Assembly: GCA_002423435.1 (NCBI GenBank)
Contig: DIWE01000025.1
Location: 79,192-143,191, forward strand
Length of the DNA stretch: 64,000 bases
Reading direction: 5' to 3'
From: Clostridiales bacterium UBA6114
GTDB taxonomy: Bacteria; Bacillota; Clostridia; Oscillospirales; Butyricicoccaceae
The stretch's first letter is position 1, and each line of letters starts with the position of its first letter. Positions 51,260-60,022 of the stretch are shown piece by piece. Position numbers and translations under genes: made by a program. The notes below the pieces were generated by a model, which was not told the origin of the DNA, ran no database searches, and saw nothing but the letters and a program-made list of their open reading frames with translations.

Positions 51260-52357
51260 ATGAAGGCGCTGGTCGTTGAAAAGGACAAAATCAGGCACAA
51301 CATCGAGCAGATACGGACACGCGCGCAGGACGCGTCTATTATCGCCGTCCTGAAGGGAAATGGCTACGGGCTAGGGCTTTGCGATCTTGCGGGGGTCGTG
51401 CGGGAGGCGGGGGTTACCTCGTTTGCCGTCACCGAGCCCGAGGACGCACTGAAGCTTCGAAACGCCGGCTTTGCCGACGAGGAGGTCCTCGTGCTCCGTT
51501 CAACGGCGCTCGACGAGGATATCCAGACGATCATTGAGGCGTGCGCGACGGCGACCGTCGGCTCGTACGACGCCGCCGTCGCCTTAAACGGCCTTGCCGA
51601 GAAGCAGGGCCTCGTGATCGACGCACATGTCGAGCTCGACACGGGCATGGGGCGCTACGGCTTTTTGTATTCCGAGATGGACCGCATCCTGTCGGTGTAC
51701 AGGTACATGAGCAACATAAACGTGACGGGGCTTTACACCCACCTCTGCTGCGCCTTTGCAAGCCGGAAAACGACGGAGGCGCAGATCGGCAAGCTCCAGA
51801 AGACGGCCGGACGCATCAAGGAGGAGGGCTTAAACCCCGGCGTCCTGCACGCCTTAAACAGCGCGGCCCTTTTCAAACAGCACGAGCTTCCGAAGCTGGA
51901 CGCGGTCCGGGTCGGTTCGGCGATTACGGGGCGGGTCCCGGCCAAGTGCAAGCACGAGCTCAAGAGGACGGGCTATCTCCAGTGCCCGATCTGCGAAATA
52001 CGCTGGCTTGCCAAGAACAATACCATCGGCTACGGCGCCGCGTATGTGACCAAAAGGCCGACGCGCATCGCCGTCGTGCCGCTCGGGTACTCCGACGGCT
52101 TCATGCTTGAGAAGGCGCGCGACATCTACCGTTTCCGCGACTTTTTGCGGTATGAGCTCGCGGAGTTTAAGAAATGGACGGGCACCGGCCGCTTTTACGC
52201 GACGGTGAACGGGCGCCGCGCGAGGGTGCTTGGGCATGTCGGAATGGCACATACCGTCATCGACGCGACCGACATCGAGTGCGCCGTCGGAGACATGGTG
52301 TCCTTTGACGTTTCCCCGCTTTACGTCGGCGCGCAGATTACGAGAAAGTATGTCTGA
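51260..52357 (+). CDS. PLP-dependent amino acid racemase, alanine racemase family
   Basis: The 365-residue protein is an Alr-fold enzyme: the PLP lysine is in AVLKGNGYGLG (Lys32), followed by VELDTGMGRYGF and GYGAAYVTKRPTRIAVVPLG, which includes the second catalytic Tyr in the GYG segment. The canonical Alr motif is AV(V/I)KA(N/D)AYG, and this one deviates (LKGNGYGLG). A D-alanine role is likely from the FemX neighbour, but serine or another amino acid is possible. GGGGGATAA precedes the ATG. It overlaps the decarboxylase gene by eight bases. Confidence 0.87.
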   Translation: MKALVVEKDKIRHNIEQIRTRAQDASIIAVLKGNGYGLGLCDLAGVVREAGVTSFAVTEPEDALKLRNAGFADEEVLVLRSTALDEDIQTIIEACATATVGSYDAAVALNGLAEKQGLVIDAHVELDTGMGRYGFLYSEMDRILSVYRYMSNINVTGLYTHLCCAFASRKTTEAQIGKLQKTAGRIKEEGLNPGVLHALNSAALFKQHELPKLDAVRVGSAITGRVPAKCKHELKRTGYLQCPICEIRWLAKNNTIGYGAAYVTKRPTRIAVVPLGYSDGFMLEKARDIYRFRDFLRYELAEFKKWTGTGRFYATVNGRRARVLGHVGMAHTVIDATDIECAVGDMVSFDVSPLYVGAQITRKYV

Positions 52358-53723
52358 CACGCCGCTTTACAGCGCGCTTTGCGCCCTCGCTGACCAGGAA
52401 AGGCTGCGTTTCCACATGCCGGGCCATAAAGGCAATCACCTTTACATGGACGCTTTCGCAGATGCTTCGCGCCTTGACTTTACCGAGCTTCCGCAAACGG
52501 GGAACCTTTACGAGGGGGCCGGCCCGATTTTGGAGGCGGAAAAGCTCGCGGCGCGGTTTTACGGCGCGGAGCAATGCGTGTTTCTGACCGGCGGCGCGAC
52601 GCAGGGGATCATGGCGGCGCTTTTTGCGGTGTGCGGGGGGGGCGACGGCGTCATTCTGGACAGGGGCTGCCACCGTTCGGTGACAAACGCCTGCGGCCTT
52701 CTGGACCTCGACCCTTTCTATCTTTATCCCGAAAGGCTTCCGGGCTTTTCAGTCTGCAAGAGCGTCTCAAAAAAAGAACTTTTCGAGCTCGTAGAGAGGA
52801 ATCCGACGGCAAAGGCGGTCGTTATCACGAGCCCCACTTATTACGGGGCGGTTTCGGACATCGAAGCGCTCGGAGAGGTTTTGCGCGAGGCGAAAATGAA
52901 GCTGATCGTCGACGAGGCGCACGGGGCGCACCTTCCCGCGATAGGGATCAAAAACGCGATCCGGTGCGGCGCGGATATCGCCGTCTGCTCGGCGCATAAA
53001 ACGCTGCCGGCGCTCGGCCAGGGCGCGTATCTTCTTGCAAACGGCATCTCCGAAGGCGTGCTCCGTCGGGCCGCGTCCGTTTTCGGCACGTCCAGCCCGT
53101 CTTATCCGATTATGGCGTCCTTGGATCTCGCGAGGGCGTATTTAAGCGGGGAGGGCGGGGAAAGATACGTAAAAGCCGCCTTAAAGACTGCGATAATCAG
53201 AGAGAAAATACAGATAAACACCACCTTCCGAACCCCGTTTTTTGAGAAAAACGATCCCTGCCGGCTGACGATCGACACGGCTTTGTCCGGGCTTTCCGGT
53301 TTTTTTGTGGCGGAATGCTTAAGGGAGGCCTATCGGATCGACTGCGAAATGTCGGACCGGCAAAACGTCGTCCTGATCGTTACCTGTGAGGACGGAGACG
53401 AAAAGCTCGACGCGCTTTTTAAGGCGCTTTCGGAAATCTCGGCAAAGTATGGAAAGACCCCGGACGGATATACGCCTTTGCCGCTGCCGCGTCCGGAAAA
53501 ACGGATGACTCCGCGTAAGGCAATGTTTTCCGAAACAAGGGGCGTCGCGCTCCAAAAAGCGGAGGGTTTTACAGCGGCGGAGCCGGTCGCGCCGTACCCG
53601 CCGGGAATCCCGGTTGTGATTCCCGGAGAGCGCATCGACCGTTTATGCATTGAATATTTGCTCGCACAAGGGTATAATGGATATGAGGAAATTATGGTCG
53701 CAGGCAAGAAAGACATGAAGTGA
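52350..53723 (+). CDS. Orn/Lys/Arg decarboxylase family protein (YaaO-like)
   Basis: The 457-residue protein is a fold-type I PLP decarboxylase: HMPGHKG near the start, LTGGATQGIMAA, SPTYYG, VDEAHGAHL (Asp188) and CSAHKTLPALGQG with the PLP lysine at 217. It lacks the N-terminal wing domain of inducible decarboxylases, like Bacillus YaaO/SpeA. It would make a polyamine precursor from arginine or lysine. The gene precedes darA-holB-ricT, as yaaO does near yaaQ-holB-yaaT in Bacillus. Confidence 0.9.
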   Translation: MSDTPLYSALCALADQERLRFHMPGHKGNHLYMDAFADASRLDFTELPQTGNLYEGAGPILEAEKLAARFYGAEQCVFLTGGATQGIMAALFAVCGGGDGVILDRGCHRSVTNACGLLDLDPFYLYPERLPGFSVCKSVSKKELFELVERNPTAKAVVITSPTYYGAVSDIEALGEVLREAKMKLIVDEAHGAHLPAIGIKNAIRCGADIAVCSAHKTLPALGQGAYLLANGISEGVLRRAASVFGTSSPSYPIMASLDLARAYLSGEGGERYVKAALKTAIIREKIQINTTFRTPFFEKNDPCRLTIDTALSGLSGFFVAECLREAYRIDCEMSDRQNVVLIVTCEDGDEKLDALFKALSEISAKYGKTPDGYTPLPLPRPEKRMTPRKAMFSETRGVALQKAEGFTAAEPVAPYPPGIPVVIPGERIDRLCIEYLLAQGYNGYEEIMVAGKKDMK

Positions 53724-53754
53724 TAAATTTTCCTGAGTTACAAGGAGGTTTGCA

Positions 53755-54078
53755 ATGAAACTGGTTTTAGCGGTGATTAACCATGAGGATGCCCAGACGG
53801 TCCAGCAGCATTTAATGCACAGCGGATTCTTCTTTACCAAACTGTCGACCACCGGAGGCTTTTTAAAAACCGGGAATGCGACGGTGCTGATCGGCGTGGA
53901 GGATGAAAAGGTGCAGGAGGTTATAGATTTAATCGGCAAGTACTCAAAGAGCAGAAAACAGCTGATCCCGACGACTTCCGAGCTTGGGATGGGCTTTTAT
54001 CCGTCGATGCCGGTCGAGGTTGTCGTCGGCGGGGCGACCATATTCGTACTTAACGTAGAGGATTTTAAGAAGGTGTAG
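53755..54078 (+). CDS. darA: Cyclic-di-AMP receptor DarA (YaaQ)
   Basis: The 107-residue PII-like protein has the YaaQ/DarA features: MKLVLAVINHEDA, LSTTGGFLKTGNATVLIGVE and MPVEVVVGGATIFVLNVE. In Firmicutes it trimerises and binds c-di-AMP. AAGGAGG precedes the ATG. Its place just before holB matches the Bacillus order. Confidence 0.95.
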   Translation: MKLVLAVINHEDAQTVQQHLMHSGFFFTKLSTTGGFLKTGNATVLIGVEDEKVQEVIDLIGKYSKSRKQLIPTTSELGMGFYPSMPVEVVVGGATIFVLNVEDFKKV

Positions 54079-54085
54079 CGCTGCA

Positions 54086-54910
54086 ATGCTCCGCGGAAAC
54101 AAAAAAACCGAAGATATGCTTTCGGACTTTTCGTCGAAGGATTTTCCGCATGCCGCGATCATCGAGGGGGAAAACGGCGAGGACAGGGAGACTCTTGCGC
54201 GGCTGATCGCGTCGGCCGTCGTTTGCGGACGTGACGACGCGCCGTGCGGCGCCTGCCCGGACTGCAAGAAATCCGCGCTCGGCGTGCATCCCGATATCCT
54301 GTGGCTCGGGATGGATCAGGAGCTTAAGGTCGACGGTGTCCGCGGCGTCCGGCATGACGCAGGGGTCCGCCCGAACGAGGCGGAGCGAAAGGTGTTTATC
54401 ATTGCAAACGCGGACAAAATGAATGTCCACGCCCAGAACGCGATGCTGAAAATTCTGGAGGAGCCGCCTTCCACGGTGGTTTTTCTCCTTCTGTGCGAAA
54501 ACAGGGAGCTTATGCTTCCGACCGTGTTGTCGAGATGCGCTCTTTATTCCCTGCCGCCGCCGGCGCGCGCGGGCAAAGGGGAGGACGCCCCTTTTGTCGG
54601 GGAGTTTGTGCACGCGCTTTCAGGCTCGTCGGAGTTTGAACTTCTTTCCCTATGCATGACCATGGAAAAACTCAAACGGGAGGAGTTTCAGGAATTTTTT
54701 CGTGCTCTTTCCGAAACGATATGCGATGCGGCCGCGGGCGGGCATCCCTGTTCCGGCGCGGTGGGGGAGCTTCAGGGCGCCTTTTCTCCGGCGCGCCTTT
54801 GCCTTATGTACGACATGATAAAGGAGCTTTCCGACCGCATCCAGTTTAATGCCGGCAACGCCGCGCTGATCGCGTCTCTTGTATCAAAAAGCATAAAAAT
54901 CAAAACATAA
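54086..54910 (+). CDS. holB: DNA polymerase III delta-prime subunit (HolB)
   Basis: The 274-residue protein matches the clamp-loader delta-prime subunit: a zinc-binding CGRDDAPCGACPDC (four Cys), AEARKVFII-like NEAERKVFIIANADKMNVHA, NAMLKILEEPPSTVVFLLLC and LPTVLSRC. The N-terminal nucleotide motif is degenerate (EGENGEDRETLA), as in delta-prime. It is seven bases after darA and 36 before ricT. Confidence 0.92.
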   Translation: MLRGNKKTEDMLSDFSSKDFPHAAIIEGENGEDRETLARLIASAVVCGRDDAPCGACPDCKKSALGVHPDILWLGMDQELKVDGVRGVRHDAGVRPNEAERKVFIIANADKMNVHAQNAMLKILEEPPSTVVFLLLCENRELMLPTVLSRCALYSLPPPARAGKGEDAPFVGEFVHALSGSSEFELLSLCMTMEKLKREEFQEFFRALSETICDAAAGGHPCSGAVGELQGAFSPARLCLMYDMIKELSDRIQFNAGNAALIASLVSKSIKIKT

Positions 54911-54946
54911 TCGTATCGTCTGGAAAATAGAGTGGAGGTACTGCGT

Positions 54947-55849
54947 TTGACGGAAGTAATCGGAGTCAGATTTAAGAAAGTCGGTAAAGTATATTATTTC
55001 AGCCCGGAGGGCATAAAAGTCAATAAAGGAGACCATGTCATCGTTGAAACGGCGAGGGGGATCGAATACGGAGAAGCCGTGATGCAAAACCGCATGGTCG
55101 AAGACGATAAAATTGTAAAGCCTTTGAGAAATATCCTGCGCATCGCAACCGACGCCGACCGCAAAATCGTCGAGGAAAATGAAAAAAAGGAAAACGAGGC
55201 TTTCGATATCTGCCTGAAAAAGATCGCCGAGCATAAGCTTGATATGCATCTTGTCACCGTTGAGTATACGTTTGACCGCAACAAGGTCCTGTTTTATTTC
55301 ACCGCCGACGGAAGGGTGGATTTTCGCGAGCTTGTGAAGGATCTCGCCTCGGTCTTCCGCACGAGGATCGAGCTTCGCCAGATCGGCGTGAGGGACGAGG
55401 CAAAAATGATCGGAGGGCTCGGCGTTTGCGGAAAGCCGCTGTGCTGCGCTACGTTTCTGGATGATTTCCAGCCCGTGTCGATCAATATGGCGAAGGAGCA
55501 GAACCTGTCGCTGAATCCGGCGAAAATATCGGGCACATGCGGCCGGCTGATGTGCTGCCTGAAATATGAGCAGGAGGCGTACGACCAGCTGATCCGCTCG
55601 ACGCCTTCGGTCGACTCGGTCGTTGAAACGCCCCAGGGGCCCGGCACGGTCATCGACGTAAGTCTGTTGAAGGGTGTCTGCAAGGTCCGGCTCGACAACG
55701 CGCCCGACTCGCCGAAGTGCTTTGGAAGATGCGAATGCAAGGTGCTGAGGGATTTAAGGGCGGCAAAACGCGAAAACGCGAAAAGCGCCACTAAAAATAC
55801 GGAAACGGAATCGATACCGGAGGAGCTTGATATTCTGACCAAGGAATAG
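54947..55849 (+). CDS. ricT: PSP1-domain protein RicT (YaaT)
   Basis: The 300-residue protein contains the PSP1 domain with GVCGKPLCCATFL and CGRLMCCLKYE, whose cysteines hold Fe-S clusters in the RicAFT (Y) complex. That complex affects RNase Y-dependent mRNA maturation, Spo0A phosphorylation, competence and sporulation. The TTG at 54947 follows GGAGG with seven bases; a GTG 15 bases upstream is an alternative. A strong terminator follows. Confidence 0.94.
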   Translation: MTEVIGVRFKKVGKVYYFSPEGIKVNKGDHVIVETARGIEYGEAVMQNRMVEDDKIVKPLRNILRIATDADRKIVEENEKKENEAFDICLKKIAEHKLDMHLVTVEYTFDRNKVLFYFTADGRVDFRELVKDLASVFRTRIELRQIGVRDEAKMIGGLGVCGKPLCCATFLDDFQPVSINMAKEQNLSLNPAKISGTCGRLMCCLKYEQEAYDQLIRSTPSVDSVVETPQGPGTVIDVSLLKGVCKVRLDNAPDSPKCFGRCECKVLRDLRAAKRENAKSATKNTETESIPEELDILTKE

Positions 55850-55857
55850 CATGTCGG

Positions 55858-55902
55858 AAAAAGCACATGAGCCGGGTCTCTCCGTTGCTCATGTGCTTTT
55901 TT
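55858..55902 (+). terminator. Terminator of the ricT operon
   Basis: AAAAAGCACATGAGC and GCTCATGTGCTTTTT form a perfect 15-bp stem with a 14-base loop and a T-run. Confidence 0.92.
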
Positions 55903-55911
55903 CAAAATAGC

Positions 55912-55940
55912 TTGCGGATAGGCAAGCGGAATGGTATGAT
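55912..55940 (+). promoter_or_regulatory. Promoter of the marR-degV pair
   Basis: TTGCGG and TATGAT are separated by 17 bases, about 45 bases before the marR start. Confidence 0.65.
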
Positions 55941-55985
55941 AAAACAACAGTTTGATTTGCAAAGTTTTTTGTTGGGGATGATCTG

Positions 55986-56450
55986 GTGGCGGTGCACGAA
56001 GAGATCAGAGGATTTCTGTACGATTTGTTTTACCGAATCCGGAAAATCGAAGAAAATGCGCTTGCGGCGGGGCTTGAGATGGCGGTTTCCGCGTCGGAAA
56101 TACACATCCTCGAGAAGATCGGGCCCGACGGCGCTTCCCGCATGGGCGATATAGCCGAAAAGCTCGGCATTACGCTCGCGACGTTTACCGTTGCCTGCGA
56201 TAAGCTTGAGAACAAGGGCCTGATCGCCAAAAAAAGAGGCGGAAAAGACAGGCGCGCGGTCCAGGTGACGCTGACGGAAAAGGGTATGATGGTTTACCGC
56301 TTTCACGAGGATTTTCATGCCGGCATTGTAAACGCCATCATGGAGGACCTTACGGAGGAGGAAGTGCGGCTTCTCGGACTCAGCGTAAAAAAGCTGGAGG
56401 CTTTTTTCGAAACGCAGGCAAAGGATGAGCTTTCAAACGGTGATATCTAG
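55986..56450 (+). CDS. MarR-family transcriptional regulator
   Basis: The 154-residue protein has the MarR winged helix (SASEIHILEKIGPDGASRMG; DIAEKLGITLATFTVACDKL; KKRGGKDRRAVQVTLTEKG). The GTG start at 55986 follows TTGGGGATG. It lies 50 bases before a DegV gene. A FabT-like role in fatty acid control is possible because DegV proteins bind fatty acids, but the sequence alone does not show it. Confidence 0.88.
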   Translation: MAVHEEIRGFLYDLFYRIRKIEENALAAGLEMAVSASEIHILEKIGPDGASRMGDIAEKLGITLATFTVACDKLENKGLIAKKRGGKDRRAVQVTLTEKGMMVYRFHEDFHAGIVNAIMEDLTEEEVRLLGLSVKKLEAFFETQAKDELSNGDI

Positions 56451-56500
56451 GTTAACCTCTATATATGTGAAAAAATGATGGGGTTATGCAGGGAGGATTT

Positions 56501-57364
56501 ATGTCAAAAACGCTGGTTTTCGTCGACTCGGTCTGTGATCTCTCGGAAGCCGAAATCAAAAAGCTCGGAATTTTTATGGTTCCGCTCACCGTCCACTTTC
56601 GGGACAAGCAGTTTGTCGACAAGCACGAAATCAACTGCAGATCGCTGTTTTCAATGATCCGCAAGTATAACTGCATGCCCCGCACCTCCCAGCCGAGTCC
56701 CGAAACGTTTATGAAAGCGTTTCGCGATGCGGGGGAGTGCGACGACATCATCTGCATCACAATGACGTCGCAGTCGTCGGGAACATACGCCTCGGCCTTG
56801 CTTGCGCAGGGTCTGCTCCGCGAGGAGGGCTTTTTGCCGCGGATCCATATCGTCGATTCGCTGAATGTTTCCCATGCGACCGGAATCCTTGCAAAGCGCG
56901 CGGCCCAGATGGCCTCCGATAATATACCGGCGGACGAAATCGTAGCGGTGCTTCGCGAAATGGTGCCCCGGTCTTCCATTTATTTTGTGCTTGAGACCCT
57001 CGAATATGTCAGAAGGGGCGGACGGATCGGCGCCATCAAAGCAACGATCGGCAGCCTCCTGCGGATCAAGCCGATTTTGACGTTTATCAGGGGAATACCG
57101 ACGGATGTCGATAAAATCAGGGGAATGGAACAGGCAAAGCAGTGGCTTTTCAACAAATTCTCAGCCGTAGCCGAAACCTACGATGAAGTGACGGTCATTC
57201 ACGCGGACTCCTATGAGGATGCAAAAAGCTTTTCAAAAATGCTTGAGGCGCGATATCAGAAGATCAGGGTGAATATCCAGGAAATCGGAGCGGTTTTAGC
57301 GGTTTACGCGGGACCCAAGGCAATCGGGCTTTCATTTTTGGAAAAATCGCCGAAATGGACCTGA
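56501..57364 (+). CDS. DegV-family fatty acid-binding protein
   Basis: The 287-residue protein matches DegV/FakB: VDSVCDLSEAEI at the N-terminus, PRTSQPSPETF, TMTSQSSGTYASA, VDSLNVSHATG, LEYVRRGGRIGAIKA and IKPILTF. FakB-type members carry fatty acids to the kinase FakA; no fakA is seen here. GGGAGG precedes the ATG at 56501. It is probably co-transcribed with the MarR regulator. Confidence 0.93.
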   Translation: MSKTLVFVDSVCDLSEAEIKKLGIFMVPLTVHFRDKQFVDKHEINCRSLFSMIRKYNCMPRTSQPSPETFMKAFRDAGECDDIICITMTSQSSGTYASALLAQGLLREEGFLPRIHIVDSLNVSHATGILAKRAAQMASDNIPADEIVAVLREMVPRSSIYFVLETLEYVRRGGRIGAIKATIGSLLRIKPILTFIRGIPTDVDKIRGMEQAKQWLFNKFSAVAETYDEVTVIHADSYEDAKSFSKMLEARYQKIRVNIQEIGAVLAVYAGPKAIGLSFLEKSPKWT

Positions 57365-57419
57365 TTTCAGGTAATATACAGTGCGAAGGAGGTTTCAGCC
57401 GATAAGTATTATGCAGAAT

Positions 57420-57435
57420 ATGGAACGTATTCCAT
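57420..57435. promoter_or_regulatory. Dyad upstream of the stalk/DUF3298 gene
   Basis: ATGGAA-CGTA-TTCCAT is a perfect 6+6 inverted repeat 58 bases before the gene start. It may be an operator; there is no independent support. Confidence 0.35.
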
Positions 57436-57492
57436 GAATTTCCCGTCGAAAAAAGTAAGGCAGTTTCATACATGTAAGGAATGGTCATTAAT

Positions 57493-58590
57493 ATGATTAA
57501 AAAAATACTTGCGGCGGCAGTTTTGATTTGCCTTATATTCTCGCTCGGCATCAATTGCGGCGCGGCGGATTTAAATAGTCCGCCCGCGGTTTTGGTGGAC
57601 GGGGTGTTGATCGGCGAAAGCGCCCGGATTGTCGAGGGAGCCGTTTACCTGCCGTTAAGGGCGGTCTGTGAAACGCTCGGTTACACGGTTTCATGGCGGG
57701 GAACGGGCGGAAGCTCGGTCGTTACAATTAAAAAAGACAAAAGGGAGATTACCTTAAACCTGACAGCCGGCGAGATATCCGAGGACGGCCACACCTCCTA
57801 TATGGCCGGCAACGGATGCCTGACGTTCGAAAGCCGTACATATATGGAAGCCGGCCTGCTGTCCGAGAGCTTCGGCCTCAAAACGCAGCGAAACTCCGAG
57901 ACCGGCGCGGTCATGCTTTCGAAAATTGATCAAAACCCGGTTTCCGTTGCCACAATGAAGGTGGCCTCCGATATCGACAACCTTTCGATCACGCTGCAGA
58001 TCCCGCAGATCAGCGGTCTCGGTAACAGCGAAATCGAGGGAAGCATCAATTCACTCTTAAGAGGAGAGGCGCTCTATGCCGAAAACCAGGGCCTCTTGAA
58101 TGCTTATGAGCTGAAAAAGGCCGGGGAGGCGGGAACCGGGAGCCCCAATCGGTGCGAGACCTGGTTTGATTACAGAGTCAAATACAATCGAAACGGGCTT
58201 TTAAGTCTGATCCTGACCAATTATCAGTACTCCGGAGGGGCGCACGGAAGCACGGTGCAGACTGCGTACACCTTTGACCTCAAAACAGGGAAGACGCTGG
58301 AGCTTCAGGATTTTATGAAAAGCGGTTCGAATTTTACGTCGTACATGGACTCGGCCGTCAGAGCGGAGATCGACAAACGGGTCGCCTCGGGCAGCCTCGT
58401 TGAATTTGGCGAAGGCAAATTCCGGACGATCGGGGACTATCCCGACTTTTATCTTTCAAATGACGGCGTTGTCGTCTATTTTCAGCAGTACGAGTATTTC
58501 CCATATGCCGCCGGCATCCAGGAATTTCTGATACGCTATGAGGATCTAAAAGAGCTGCTTTTGCCCGGTTACGGCTTTTTGTACAAATAG
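57493..58590 (+). CDS. Secreted protein with stalk domain and DUF4163/DUF3298 (PdaC/RsiV-like) domain
   Basis: The 365-residue protein has a signal peptide (IKKILAAAVLICLIFSLGIN), a stalk/copper-amine-oxidase-like domain at about 30-150 (VYLPLRAVCETLGYTVSW) and a C-terminal DUF3298-type domain (NYQYSGGAHGSTVQTAYTFD then LKTGKTLEL). This domain occurs in RsiV (lysozyme sensor) and PdaC (peptidoglycan deacetylase). No catalytic deacetylase domain is present, so a binding or sensing role at the wall is likely. The ATG at 57493 follows AAGGAATGG. Confidence 0.85.
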   Translation: MIKKILAAAVLICLIFSLGINCGAADLNSPPAVLVDGVLIGESARIVEGAVYLPLRAVCETLGYTVSWRGTGGSSVVTIKKDKREITLNLTAGEISEDGHTSYMAGNGCLTFESRTYMEAGLLSESFGLKTQRNSETGAVMLSKIDQNPVSVATMKVASDIDNLSITLQIPQISGLGNSEIEGSINSLLRGEALYAENQGLLNAYELKKAGEAGTGSPNRCETWFDYRVKYNRNGLLSLILTNYQYSGGAHGSTVQTAYTFDLKTGKTLELQDFMKSGSNFTSYMDSAVRAEIDKRVASGSLVEFGEGKFRTIGDYPDFYLSNDGVVVYFQQYEYFPYAAGIQEFLIRYEDLKELLLPGYGFLYK

Positions 58591-58623
58591 GAAAGCCGCG
58601 GAACATAAGATAAGAAGTATATG

Positions 58624-58658
58624 AAAAGGCCATGCATTAAATAATGCATGGCTTTTTT
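58624..58658. terminator. Bidirectional terminator between convergent genes
   Basis: AAAAGGCCATGCATTA and TAATGCATGGCTTTTTT form an 11-bp stem with A- and T-flanks between two converging genes. Confidence 0.88.
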
Positions 58659-58678
58659 GCGTAAAATTTAAGACCTTG

Positions 58679-59548
58679 TTATTCCTCGTACAGCTTATAA
58701 AGCGCCTGCGTCCCGAGATCGCCCATGTTCTCGTCCATAAGCTTGTCGAAAAGGGACTTCGACAGCGTGAGTGCCGGCATCTCAAGCTTCATGGATTCCG
58801 CTTCCTCAAGAGCGATGCCCATGTCTTTGACAAAATGCTTGATGTAAAAACCGGGATCGTAGTCCTTCTTAAAAATCCGGGGTCCATAGATGCTCAGCTG
58901 CGCGCTTGCCGCCGCGCCTCCGCTGAGCGTCTCAAGGACCTTGGTTCCGTCGAGGCCCGCCTTCTTTGCATAGGAAAGGCATTCGCAGACGCCCATGATG
59001 GTTGCGGCGATTGCGATCTGGTTGCACATCTTGGTCTGCTGTCCCGCACCCGGGCCGCCGTGGAGCATGATGTTTTTCCCCATCAGGGAAAATATGGGCA
59101 TTAAAGCGTTAAACGCGGATTCGTCGCCGCCCACCATGATGCTGAGCGTGGCGTTTTTGGCGCCGACGTCGCCGCCGGACACGGGCGCGTCCAATGCGTA
59201 TATCTTCTTTTCCTTCGCCGCTTCATAAATTCTGGCGGCGAGCTTCGGGCTTGAGGTCGTCATGTCGACGACGTAAGCGCCCGGATGCGCGTTTTCAAGG
59301 ATGCCGCCGGAACCAAGGTATACCTGCTCGACATCCTTCGGATAACCGACGATCGTAATGATAACGTCGGCCCATGCGGCAAGCTCCGCAACGGTAGGCT
59401 TTAAGACGGCCCCTTTTTCCACAAGCGGCATGGCCCTTTGCTGCGTCCTGTTGTATACCGCAAGCTCATAGCCGCCTTTCATGATGCTGCTGGCCATCGA
59501 GGTGCCCATAACGCCTGTCCCAATAAAACCGACCCTGGGGTTCGCCAA
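58679..59548 (-). CDS. 3-hydroxyisobutyrate dehydrogenase-like NAD(P)-dependent reductase (GarR-like)
   Basis: The 289-residue protein has the N-terminal Rossmann motif VGFIGTGVMGTSMA, the DAPVSGGDVGAKNATLSIMVGG segment and the catalytic Lys region GPGAGQQTKMCNQ. These define the beta-hydroxyacid dehydrogenase family, which includes tartronate semialdehyde reductase and 3-hydroxyisobutyrate dehydrogenase. GGAGTGG precedes a TTG start. Its substrate is unknown; the acid island lies 30 kb away. Confidence 0.9.
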   Translation of the reverse strand: MANPRVGFIGTGVMGTSMASSIMKGGYELAVYNRTQQRAMPLVEKGAVLKPTVAELAAWADVIITIVGYPKDVEQVYLGSGGILENAHPGAYVVDMTTSSPKLAARIYEAAKEKKIYALDAPVSGGDVGAKNATLSIMVGGDESAFNALMPIFSLMGKNIMLHGGPGAGQQTKMCNQIAIAATIMGVCECLSYAKKAGLDGTKVLETLSGGAAASAQLSIYGPRIFKKDYDPGFYIKHFVKDMGIALEEAESMKLEMPALTLSKSLFDKLMDENMGDLGTQALYKLYEE

Positions 59549-59640
59549 AACAATCCACTCCTTATCTTAAATATAAAAAATCATTCTGTTTAACAGGTGT
59601 CCCTCGTTTGTGATCCCGGGGGCGAAAAAGCCAAAATCAG

Positions 59641-59669
59641 GTATAATAACCACTTTGAGGTTATTATAC
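59641..59669. promoter_or_regulatory. Dyad upstream of the dehydrogenase gene
   Basis: GTATAATAACC and GGTTATTATAC are perfect 11-base inverted repeats around seven bases. On the minus strand the TATAAT could be a -10 box for the dehydrogenase, and the dyad an operator over it. Confidence 0.45.
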
Positions 59670-59670
59670 C

Positions 59671-59904
59671 AGAGAGTGTCGACAAAGTCGACACTCTTTC
59701 GAGGGGGAATCCAATTCCCCCATGACCCACCCCAACAAAATTTATTTTGTTGGGGACCCCGGGATGCTCCTCCAGGTGCGGACAAAACACATGTGTTTTG
59801 TCCAGTGTGTCCTCCGGCGGCGCATGTCCGCCTGCGGACTTATCCCAAGTTAAGGGGCTTCGGCCCCTTAACAATTCCCGAAATATACTTTTTTGACACT
59901 CTGA
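59671..59904 (-). repeat. Modular stem-loop repeat, copy 2
   Basis: Read on the minus strand it aligns with copy 1 (27604-27795) almost base for base: hairpin A 59849-59872, hairpin C 59780-59803, hairpin D about 59699-59728 and terminal hairpin E 59673-59697 (AGAGTGTCGAC/GTCGACACTCT). A further hairpin (CCCCAACAAAAT/ATTTTGTTGGGG, about 59733-59756) is inserted between C and D. No protein-coding gene is credible in 59549-60122. Confidence 0.8.
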
Positions 59905-60022
59905 AACGCCCACCGTACGGCGGGCGTTTGTGCCTTTAGAAAAGCTGCGACCCTCGTCTTTTTTGAAAAAATGCGTTGCGCTTGCGTGACCATTTTTTCA
60001 AAAAACCGATTTCAATTTATTG

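Noticed and set aside
59590..59913. A 107-codon frame on the minus strand
   Set aside because: It is made of the modular stem-loop repeat and has no ribosome site or protein-like composition.
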